From an uncultured Bacteroidales bacterium (GTDB lineage: Bacteria > Bacteroidota > Bacteroidia > Bacteroidales > UBA932), in assembly GCA_900316045.1 (NCBI GenBank), contig ONBM01000016.1, positions 1 to 40,475 of the forward strand: a stretch of DNA of 40,475 nucleotides, written 5' to 3'. The stretch's first letter is position 1; each line of letters opens with the position of its first letter. This document shows positions 34,661-40,475 of this stretch, piece after piece. The position numbers and the translations under genes are program-made. The notes under the pieces are model-generated. The model was given only the letters and a program-made list of their open reading frames with translations, was not told the DNA's origin and did no database searches.

Positions 34661-36574
34661 TCAGCCGCAGTGGTTGGTGAGGACTTCGGCGAAGTCTTTC
34701 ACTGGGACTGTGGAGCGTTCGCTGAAGGTCTTCAGGCAGAGCGGGCAGGCAGTGACTATCGTCTCAGGAAAAGCTATGGTGAGGTCTTTGATAGCTGCGT
34801 CCGTGATTTTCCGGCGGTCATTCTGGCTAAGAGTCAGGCTGCCTAGGCTGCCTCCGCAGCAGATGCTCTCGTCGTACTCATGGCCGGCCTTCACCAAGTC
34901 CCCGACTTGCCTCAGCACGGTTCGAGGCTCTTCATAAACATTGCATCCTCGCCCAAGCTCACAAGGGTCGTGGTAGACTATTTTTTCCCCAGACTTGCCG
35001 ACATTCAATTTACCTGCGTCAATAAGCTCTTTGAAATATTGCGTGTAGTGCACCACTCTGATGCCTGCCAGGTTATATTCCTCTTTGAAGACTTTGTAGC
35101 ATATCGGGCAGGAAAGTACCAGTGTCTTGCATCCTGATGCCTTGATCATGCTCTTGTTCGCGTCCATCGTCTTTGCCGCGGCTTCCTTCTTTCCTGCCAG
35201 CAGCAGAGGCCTGCCGCAGCATATTCCTCCTTCGCGGTCTGCGAAAACATATTCAGTGCCGGCTTTTTTGAATAATTCCTCGACGGCTTTTATTATTCTC
35301 GGTGTCAGATGGCTCATGCATCCGGCGAAGTAGAGGACTTTTGAGGAATCAGATCCTGAATCAAGTTCAGGATGACGGGGGATGGCTGCTTCATGCAATT
35401 TCACCGGAGCTGTATCGAGGTAGGAATAGTCGTAAGGCAGGTGGTCGTTGGTGGTCTGCCTCTGGGCGCGGCGCAGGGCTGGTGCGTCCACGCTCACCGG
35501 ACACAGCGCATGGCATTTGTCGCACATCAGGCACTTGTCGGCGATTTCGGCAATCTTGCGCTCGTTGTGCCTGCGGAGAAACCTTATGAAATACACCGAT
35601 GAATATTTCAAATTCTTCTTCTGCACGTTCATCGGGCAGGCATCCAGGCAGAGTCCGCAGCTGGAGCAGGCGTAAATCTCCGCTTCGGCCACGCCCTTGC
35701 GAGGATGAGAAGGCTTCAAGCCGGCGTTCCTGAACAGAATCCACAGCACTTCGGTCAAGATGTGCATGTATCTGGAGAAAGGCATGGCTGCGAAAAAGGT
35801 GCCCAGGCAAATTGAATATGCCCACCAGAAAGGCTGGAAATAGAGCTTGTCTCCGAACAGGAAGTGCAGCAGGTGGTTCATCCCCAGCGTAAGGAAACTG
35901 CCACCGCTGAGGTCGGCGGTAAAGCTCTCCGCCAGAAGCCTCAGAGGAAATATCATCCAGAGGCTGTACAGGGCAACCCTGTCTGCGAGCGACGGCTTGG
36001 TGGTGTGACGCATTCCAAGCACGATGGACCTGAATCGCTTGAACATGGCCAGGCCGATTCCCGTAAGCACGTACAGCAGGAAGAAATCCATCAGGAAGAA
36101 GAAGAACGCTCCGCGCAGAGTCTCATGCCCTGGTCTTATCCACACGAAGTACCTGTAGAAAATAGGGTAAAAGAGCCCTCCTTCCCCGTAGCTGAGATGC
36201 TTAGGCACGAAAAGCGCCACTTCGATATGCCCCAGCACTATCAGCATGAACCAGCCGAAGGCTATGGCAGAATGCATATAGCCCAGCAGAGGCTTCCTCT
36301 GCCAGATCTTTGTATGGAAGAGGCAGTCGCAGAACAGGTCCCTTATGTTCTTGCCGGCGGTAATTGGATTCAGCAGGGATGTCCAGAATTGCATTCTGTC
36401 ATCGTGGTTCAGCTGAGTGAGCACTCTGATTAAACCCACGAATATCCAGACCAGGAAAAACGTGATGCCGGCGACGAAAGGAATGACGAAGTGGCTGTAC
36501 GAAGATGGTATGCGGTCGATTACCTCAGGCGATGCTTGAGCAGCCAGGATTGGGAATATATTGGCAGGCATCAT
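34661..36574 (-). CDS. Membrane HdrE/HdrD-like fusion: cytochrome b-type anchor with ferredoxin and CCG domains
   Basis: 637 residues. Residues 25-290 form a NarI/HdrE-like membrane part with about six helices; H101 and H116 (YMHSAIAFGWFMLIVLGH) are candidate haem b ligands. Two [4Fe-4S] motifs follow (C303-C313 in CSSCGLCLDACPMN; C348-C358 in CLMCDKCHALCPVS). Two CCG domains follow, with C419, CC452-453, C489/C492 and C538, CC572-573, C610/C613, the expected ligands of two non-cubane clusters. The layout matches HdrDE/DsrMK-type proteins that link the membrane quinone pool to a dithiol/disulfide or similar redox couple. Residues 398-411 (PRHPELDSGSDSSK) are encoded by a palindromic repeat. 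Its start overlaps the preceding stop by 1 bp. Confidence 0.88.
   Translation of the reverse strand: MMPANIFPILAAQASPEVIDRIPSSYSHFVIPFVAGITFFLVWIFVGLIRVLTQLNHDDRMQFWTSLLNPITAGKNIRDLFCDCLFHTKIWQRKPLLGYMHSAIAFGWFMLIVLGHIEVALFVPKHLSYGEGGLFYPIFYRYFVWIRPGHETLRGAFFFFLMDFFLLYVLTGIGLAMFKRFRSIVLGMRHTTKPSLADRVALYSLWMIFPLRLLAESFTADLSGGSFLTLGMNHLLHFLFGDKLYFQPFWWAYSICLGTFFAAMPFSRYMHILTEVLWILFRNAGLKPSHPRKGVAEAEIYACSSCGLCLDACPMNVQKKNLKYSSVYFIRFLRRHNERKIAEIADKCLMCDKCHALCPVSVDAPALRRAQRQTTNDHLPYDYSYLDTAPVKLHEAAIPRHPELDSGSDSSKVLYFAGCMSHLTPRIIKAVEELFKKAGTEYVFADREGGICCGRPLLLAGKKEAAAKTMDANKSMIKASGCKTLVLSCPICYKVFKEEYNLAGIRVVHYTQYFKELIDAGKLNVGKSGEKIVYHDPCELGRGCNVYEEPRTVLRQVGDLVKAGHEYDESICCGGSLGSLTLSQNDRRKITDAAIKDLTIAFPETIVTACPLCLKTFSERSTVPVKDFAEVLTNHCG
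35353..35373 (-). repeat. Palindromic repeat inserted in frame in the HdrD-like gene
   Basis: ATCCTGAA and TTCAGGAT flank the spacer TCAAG. On the coding strand it encodes HPELDSGSD in the linker between ferredoxin and CCG domains. Related sequences occur near the start of the 186-bp repeats (CTGAATCGAGTTCAG in copy B). Confidence 0.75.
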
Positions 36575-36903
36575 TATTTCTTTGAATATATTTTAGCGAT
36601 CGACAGAATGAGGTGCCTGGTGTTTATGCCGCGCGGGCAGACCATGGCGCATTTACCGCACAACTGGCAGCCTTTCAGCATATTCATGGCAACCTCGTCC
36701 CGTCCATTCTGTAATTCTTCTATAGCGGCTCTCAGGCTCGTCGGCGTGAACTTCCCGGCCGTGCAGACGGCGGTGCAGCTGCCGCAGGCGATGCATTTCC
36801 GCACGTCGGGCTCCTCCGCAGCCAGAGAGTCGAATTTTTCCTTGTCGAAAAGATCCAGATTGATCCTAGAGCTCGCTAACAGCCCGAAACCGAAATCTAC
36901 CAT
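36574..36903 (-). CDS. Small HdrC-like 2x[4Fe-4S] ferredoxin subunit
   Basis: 109 residues with two CxxCxxCxxxCP-type motifs: C37, C40, C43, C47 (CIACGSCTAVCTAGKF; Thr instead of Pro after C47) and C79, C82, C85, C89 (CQLCGKCAMVCPRG). This is the electron-relay subunit between the HdrA-like flavoprotein and the CCG or membrane subunits. It overlaps hdrA by 7 bp and the downstream gene by 1 bp. The N-terminal 35 residues are not typical of HdrC. Confidence 0.88.
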   Translation of the reverse strand: MVDFGFGLLASSRINLDLFDKEKFDSLAAEEPDVRKCIACGSCTAVCTAGKFTPTSLRAAIEELQNGRDEVAMNMLKGCQLCGKCAMVCPRGINTRHLILSIAKIYSKK

Positions 36904-37952
36904 GCCGTCTTGATCAATTGTTTGAGGTCTTTAGCTTTCGGGAATATGTCGCTGAGGTATTTGTCTATCTGAGTAGCCGCTCCTCTGGCATCGGCGAGCG
37001 TGTCCGGGAGAGTTTTAGGCCCGGTGGCAGCACCGGCAAGGAAAATCCCCGGTATCGGGCTGCGCTGCTGCGACGTTATTTCGCTCAGCACCTCGAAGTA
37101 GCCATCCTTCTCGTTCTGCATGCCCAGCAGGCTGCCTATCCTTTGACCGGAAACCGACGGCCTCATGCCCGCCATCAGCACCAGCAGGTCGAGGGAAACC
37201 TTCAGAGGCTTGCTCGAAACCGTGTCCTCGGCCTTGACAGAAAGGCTCCCGTCAATGTTTTCTGACACCTCTGCCACCCTGCCGCGTATGAAGCGGATGC
37301 CGTAGTCCCTCTGCGCCTCCAGATACATGTCCTCGTAATGCCTTCCGAACATGCGCAGATCCATGTAGAAGCAATATATTTGTGCATCGGGAAAGGCAGC
37401 TTTCATCTCGCAGGCCTGCTTCACGGCAGTAGCGCAGCAAACCTTGGAGCAGGAACGGCACCCAGACTTTTCGTCCCTCGACCCCACGCAGTGCACGAAG
37501 CCGATTTTCCTGGGAGCGTTGATTCTTGCGTCCAGGCCGGTCTTGAAATATTGCTCCAAATCTGCGTTCGTAATCACGTGGTCATATATTCCGTAACCAT
37601 ATTCCTCTTTCTTCTCGGCCTGGAACAGGTCGAAGCCCGTTACAACCAGCACTGCGTCCGCCAGCACCGTGATGCCGTTGGAAAGAATGACATTGTAGGA
37701 TTTGCCCAGTCTGTTTATGGACTGTATCTCGGTGTCGGTGAAGCATTTGACTCCATCCATGCTGCCCAGTAGCTTGTCCAGGGCTCCGGATGCCGGAGTT
37801 CCACTGGGGAAAAGCCTGTCCCATTTGCCCAGGTGCCCTCCAAGGGTGTTGGAATGCTCCACCAGCAGCACATTGTATCCCAGCCGCTGCAAATTGGCGC
37901 TGGCTTCAAGCCCGGCAGGCCCTCCGCCTATTATCAGTACGTTATTTCTCAT
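36897..37952 (-). CDS. HdrA/QmoA-like FAD iron-sulfur subunit
   Basis: 351 residues. The Rossmann FAD loop is VLIIGGGPAGLEASANLQRLG (residues 5-25), and the HdrA-type iron-sulfur motif is HCVGSRDEKSGCRSCSKVCCATAVKQA, with C155, C165, C168, C172 and C173. It is shorter than methanogen HdrA (about 650) and lacks its N-terminal and C-terminal ferredoxin parts, so it resembles QmoA and soluble short HdrA. It would accept or donate electrons and possibly bifurcate, but partner proteins are not certain. It is in the middle of the operon. Confidence 0.88.
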   Translation of the reverse strand: MRNNVLIIGGGPAGLEASANLQRLGYNVLLVEHSNTLGGHLGKWDRLFPSGTPASGALDKLLGSMDGVKCFTDTEIQSINRLGKSYNVILSNGITVLADAVLVVTGFDLFQAEKKEEYGYGIYDHVITNADLEQYFKTGLDARINAPRKIGFVHCVGSRDEKSGCRSCSKVCCATAVKQACEMKAAFPDAQIYCFYMDLRMFGRHYEDMYLEAQRDYGIRFIRGRVAEVSENIDGSLSVKAEDTVSSKPLKVSLDLLVLMAGMRPSVSGQRIGSLLGMQNEKDGYFEVLSEITSQQRSPIPGIFLAGAATGPKTLPDTLADARGAATQIDKYLSDIFPKAKDLKQLIKTAW

Positions 37953-37973
37953 ATTCCTTTCAAATTTTCAGAA

Positions 37974-39038
37974 TTACTTGATGCAGGATGGGCATGCAGG
38001 TCTCCCGATGTCTTGCCCCTTTGCCCCGAGATATTTCCTCTCCGGGTCGTATTGAATGCCCATTTTATCCAGCAGCGGCTCCGCTCCCACCTGATGCGTC
38101 TGAAGCCCCAGGTCCCAAGGGTCGTAGCCCAGCACGAGTCCCATCATCTCCTCGTAAGTCAGCACCGGAATGCCGTGACTGCCTTCGCCGTAGGTCTTTC
38201 CCGTCTCCTCGGCTATCACGTACTGCCATCTGTCCATGAAATATGGGCATCCTGGGCAGTTGGTGACAATGAAGTCGGGATGGTAAGGCTCCATGCTTTC
38301 GAATTTCTTGTAGGTATTGGATAATGAATATCCCCTATTCGCCTTAATGAAATATTGCCTGAACCCGAAGCCGCAGCAGTGCCGTCTCTCGGGGTAGTCC
38401 ACCACCGTGCCTCCGCATGCCTCCACCATCCCTGCCAGCACGTAAGGATATTCCGCTCCGCCCACGCCCTTGGATGGGAACATCTTAGAGTAGTGGCAGC
38501 CTATGTGCTCCACGACCCTCAGCGGCTCGCCGGTGTGCACGTTGATGAGCTTGTGTTTTGCGAGGGCGGCTATCTGGTTCCTGTAATGGTAGATGAGGTC
38601 GCTGGCATGCACGATGTATCTGGGCTTGGCGAAATCCAGCTTGCAGGTCTTCCAGAGCGTTTCCGCGATTTTTTCCTGCAGCTCCGGGAATTCTCTCCAA
38701 GTCTCCAGTGTTTCGCAGTACAGTCCGAAAGAGGTTATGCAAGAGCAGACGTAGTTCTCGTAGCCATATTTTGCCATGAGGGCGAACTGGCGGGCTATTA
38801 TCGTCATCACCGTCTCCTGCGGGATTGCGTCTGAATGGTAGGCGATTCCTCCGCAAGTGGTGTGATGCTCTGTCTCGAATATGTCTTTTCCCAGCTTGTT
38901 CCTGGTGATGTCCAGGAATGCTGCCTCGGAAGCAGGGAAGAAGCTCTGCCTTATGCAGCTGCGGACATAAAAATAATGGTCGTCGGGGATTTCTTTCTGA
39001 TATTCCGACCAAATCTTTTGCTTTCCTTCGTAAATCAT
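37974..39038 (-). CDS. HdrB-like CCG-domain subunit
   Basis: 354 residues. The C-terminal CCG domain is complete: C181 (EHIGCHYSKMF), CC221-222 (RRHCCGFGFRQ), C261/C264 (TNCPGCPYF). The N-terminal one is altered: C28, T61-C62-G (HHTTCGG) and C98/C100 (VCSCITS), so one ligand cysteine is replaced by Thr and the final CxxC is CxC. I infer a subunit that binds one canonical non-cubane cluster and a modified or lost second site. It lies 10 bp after hdrC and 21 bp before hdrA. Confidence 0.85.
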   Translation of the reverse strand: MIYEGKQKIWSEYQKEIPDDHYFYVRSCIRQSFFPASEAAFLDITRNKLGKDIFETEHHTTCGGIAYHSDAIPQETVMTIIARQFALMAKYGYENYVCSCITSFGLYCETLETWREFPELQEKIAETLWKTCKLDFAKPRYIVHASDLIYHYRNQIAALAKHKLINVHTGEPLRVVEHIGCHYSKMFPSKGVGGAEYPYVLAGMVEACGGTVVDYPERRHCCGFGFRQYFIKANRGYSLSNTYKKFESMEPYHPDFIVTNCPGCPYFMDRWQYVIAEETGKTYGEGSHGIPVLTYEEMMGLVLGYDPWDLGLQTHQVGAEPLLDKMGIQYDPERKYLGAKGQDIGRPACPSCIK

Positions 39039-39048
39039 CTTGTCTGTC

Positions 39049-39744
39049 TCAATGGTTATAGTGCTGCGGCCCGGTTTCAGAATAAACCTTCCTGCTGAAC
39101 TCTTCCATGCTTAGCCCTAGCTCCGCTGCTTTCTTCTCCGCAGCCTTCCGAACATTCTCCATCCTCGCCGTGGCGCCGGTATCGTCGAATATTCTTTTGA
39201 GTTCATCCAAGTCCTCTTTCGGAATCTTCCTCATCGCTCCTGGGCCGTTCCCGTCCAGGTTGGCGCCGAGCCTTTCGAACACGTCATCCAGATGCTTCTC
39301 CTCCCACTCCCACACCCTCCCTGCCTCAGGATGCCCTGCATAGTCGAAAACTCTCGGGTAGACGCAGTATCCGTAATTCAATACATTGCTGCATAAATCC
39401 TTGGTCAGCAGGAACTGCTGCCTGCCTTTTTCGGAATCGATGAAATAGCCCAGGTCTATCGACAGGCTGCGCAATGCCATCACTATCATCCCTGGAGCGT
39501 TCTTCCGGGGGCATCTGGTGACGCAGCTCATGCATTCCCCGCAATACCAGATGGCGTCGCTTCTGAGAAGTTTCTCGATTTCATCTTCATCCTTGCTCTG
39601 GACAATGTCCACTATCCGCCTTGGGTCGTAACGATAGAATTCGGCGGCAGGACACACCGCAGTGCAAGTACCGCAATTTATGCAGGCATTCAGCCCCTCC
39701 TTAAGACGGTAATCCCGCATCAGCAAATCATATAGCTTCCCCAT
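39049..39744 (-). CDS. HdrC-like 2x[4Fe-4S] iron-sulfur subunit
   Basis: 231 residues from MGKLYDLL (39744), which follows the marR stop with a short overlap; the longer frame upstream lies within marR. Cysteines C21, C24, C27, C31 (CINCGTCTAVCPAAEF) and C68, C71, C74, C78 (CGECMSCVTRCPRK) bind two [4Fe-4S] clusters. A long C-terminal extension (about residues 90-231, EWEEKHLDDVFERLGANLD...) is rich in charged helices, larger than in methanogen HdrC. It probably pairs with the HdrB-like protein encoded next. Confidence 0.88.
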   Translation of the reverse strand: MGKLYDLLMRDYRLKEGLNACINCGTCTAVCPAAEFYRYDPRRIVDIVQSKDEDEIEKLLRSDAIWYCGECMSCVTRCPRKNAPGMIVMALRSLSIDLGYFIDSEKGRQQFLLTKDLCSNVLNYGYCVYPRVFDYAGHPEAGRVWEWEEKHLDDVFERLGANLDGNGPGAMRKIPKEDLDELKRIFDDTGATARMENVRKAAEKKAAELGLSMEEFSRKVYSETGPQHYNH

Positions 39745-40222
39745 CTTTTTTCTTATTGCTAGGATATTTTTTAGCGAGCGATAGAAGGTCGCTCTTCGGA
39801 TACATATTCTTTTCCAGCTTCGCCAGAATGCCGATGAAAGTCTCAAGCTCTTCCTCCGAAATGCCCTTTATTATGGATTCCACCGACTTGAAAGCGCATT
39901 CATTCACCTTCTCCCTGATTTTCAATGAATATGGTGTAACCCTGATCAGGTTCTGCCTCCTGTCCTTGGGGTTGCTGACCCTCTTGACCAGCTTGCGGTT
40001 CTCCAGCCCGTCAATCAGCTTCACGATAGAGTTCTTGTCTCTCATCGTGATGTTCGCTATCTGCTGCTGGGTGAGAACGCCTTCGTCCCAGAGGGTGTCC
40101 ATGACCAGGAACTGCTCGGGAGTGAGATTGAATCCTTCTTCCTTGAAGTCGTCCGTCATGGTCTGCTTTATGCCGATGTGGACGATGTTCGTGAAAAGGA
40201 CGATTTGCTTGCTTAGTATCAT
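39728..40222 (-). CDS. MarR-family transcriptional regulator
   Basis: 164 residues. The winged helix-turn-helix reads LTPEQFLVMDTLWDEGVLTQQQIANITMRDKNSIVKLIDGLENRKLVKRV, with wing NPKDRRQNLIRVTP, typical of MarR. It is a dimeric repressor, usually derepressed by a small molecule or oxidation, and is first in an operon of five Hdr-like genes, so it is the likely regulator of that complex. The stop overlaps the hdrC start. An inverted repeat TTGTAAGATATTTTACAA at 40229-40246, next to the predicted transcript start, is a probable autoregulatory operator. No obvious redox cysteine was noted. Confidence 0.92.
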   Translation of the reverse strand: MILSKQIVLFTNIVHIGIKQTMTDDFKEEGFNLTPEQFLVMDTLWDEGVLTQQQIANITMRDKNSIVKLIDGLENRKLVKRVSNPKDRRQNLIRVTPYSLKIREKVNECAFKSVESIIKGISEEELETFIGILAKLEKNMYPKSDLLSLAKKYPSNKKKDGEAI

Positions 40223-40228
40223 AGTATA

Positions 40229-40246
40229 TTGTAAGATATTTTACAA
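40229..40246. promoter_or_regulatory. Candidate MarR operator
   Basis: TTGTAAGATATTTTACAA is an 18-bp near-perfect inverted repeat. It lies between the predicted transcription start (about 40247) and the marR start codon, where bound repressor would block transcription. Confidence 0.6.
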
Positions 40247-40253
40247 ATTGATG

Positions 40254-40284
40254 CAAATATAGCCAAAGTTGTCGAAAGCGCAAA
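40254..40284 (-). promoter_or_regulatory. Promoter of marR-hdr operon
   Basis: On the minus strand, -33 TTTG (40281-40284) and -7 TATATTTG (40254-40261) are 19 bp apart, a full Bacteroidota consensus. Confidence 0.75.
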
Positions 40285-40366
40285 CGACAGTGACAAAAAA
40301 AATTATCATTGTTTAAGATTTTTTTATAAAATGCAAGAAAATTTTTGGATTTGAAAAAAAAGTTAT

Positions 40367-40374
40367 TACTTTTG
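40367..40374 (+). promoter_or_regulatory. -7 promoter box for the divergent gene at the window end
   Basis: TACTTTTG matches TAnnTTTG; a T-rich TTTTTGG stretch near 40341-40347 is at about the right distance for -33. It is 53 bp before the ATG at 40428. Confidence 0.55.
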
Positions 40375-40427
40375 AGCCGATAAAGTTTGCCTAGAACTTT
40401 ATCCTATTGATAAAAACATTAAAATAC

Positions 40428-40475
40428 ATGACTTACGTCAAACATTTTGCAATTTTAATAATTGCAATTGCTTTA
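40428..40475 (+). CDS. N-terminal fragment of an exported or membrane protein (partial)
   Basis: Only 16 codons are in the window: MTYVKHFAILIIAIAL. A basic residue followed by a hydrophobic stretch looks like a signal peptide or membrane anchor. Product unknown. Confidence 0.6.
   Translation, partial: MTYVKHFAILIIAIAL

Overview
The window looks like a chromosomal stretch of a Bacteroidales bacterium (phylum Bacteroidota). The evidence is a SusC/SusD pair with an ECF sigma factor and a FecR anti-sigma factor, TonB-dependent receptors, many promoter-like TAnnTTTG boxes of the Bacteroidota type, few Shine-Dalgarno sequences, a TPP riboswitch in front of an outer-membrane receptor, and a Bacteroidota-type small acidic DUF2795-like protein. 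I cannot name a genus. Most genes are intact and tightly packed. The accessory signal lies in two low-coding intergenic islands, at about 6.6-7.9 kb and 31.2-33.9 kb.

Layout. 1-6.0 kb: a small acidic protein; folE-trpS (overlapping); a trpS/aqpZ bidirectional terminator and an aquaporin; then an overlapping three-gene run of mannose-1-phosphate guanylyltransferase, an LpxH-like phosphoesterase and a glycosyltransferase (cell-envelope sugars). 6.2-6.6 kb: RNase P RNA on the minus strand. 6.6-7.9 kb: island A, with a possible IS110 transposase remnant, a 47-residue membrane peptide, a 186-bp structured repeat (copy A) and an 18-bp tandem repeat. 7.9-10.3 kb: pyrG and a secreted glutamine cyclotransferase. 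10.3-13.7 kb: TPP riboswitch, TonB receptor and EamA permease, a likely thiamin uptake unit. 13.8-16.1 kb: a candidate small or leader RNA, a CDF metal exporter and a dicarboxylate-type symporter. 20.5-16.1 kb (minus): a four-gene operon of MTA/SAH deaminase, purine nucleoside phosphorylase, a small membrane protein and glutamine-dependent NAD synthetase.

34.5-20.6 kb (minus): an ECF sigma - FecR - SusC - SusD - lipoprotein - FAD-oxidoreductase locus. The SusC has an N-terminal STN signalling domain, so the locus probably senses its own substrate across the envelope. The sigma gene is separated from fecR by island B. Island B carries an intact IS110-family element with a structured non-coding region (candidate bridge RNA), the remains of a GNAT-type toxin with a small upstream partner, a cluster of perfect palindromes, and copy B of the 186-bp repeat.

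40.2-34.7 kb (minus): a MarR regulator followed by five tightly packed heterodisulfide-reductase-like genes (HdrC, HdrB, HdrA/QmoA, a small HdrC-like ferredoxin, and a membrane HdrE/HdrD fusion). This predicts a membrane-bound, probably quinone-linked redox complex, with an inverted repeat at the marR transcription start suggesting autoregulation. The window ends in the first codons of a divergent gene for an exported protein.

Most unusual observations: the 186-bp repeat pair, which has equal length in both copies, compensatory base changes and two mutually exclusive folds; the IS110 element with its non-coding region and candidate ends; and the palindromic repeat inserted in frame in the HdrD-like protein.
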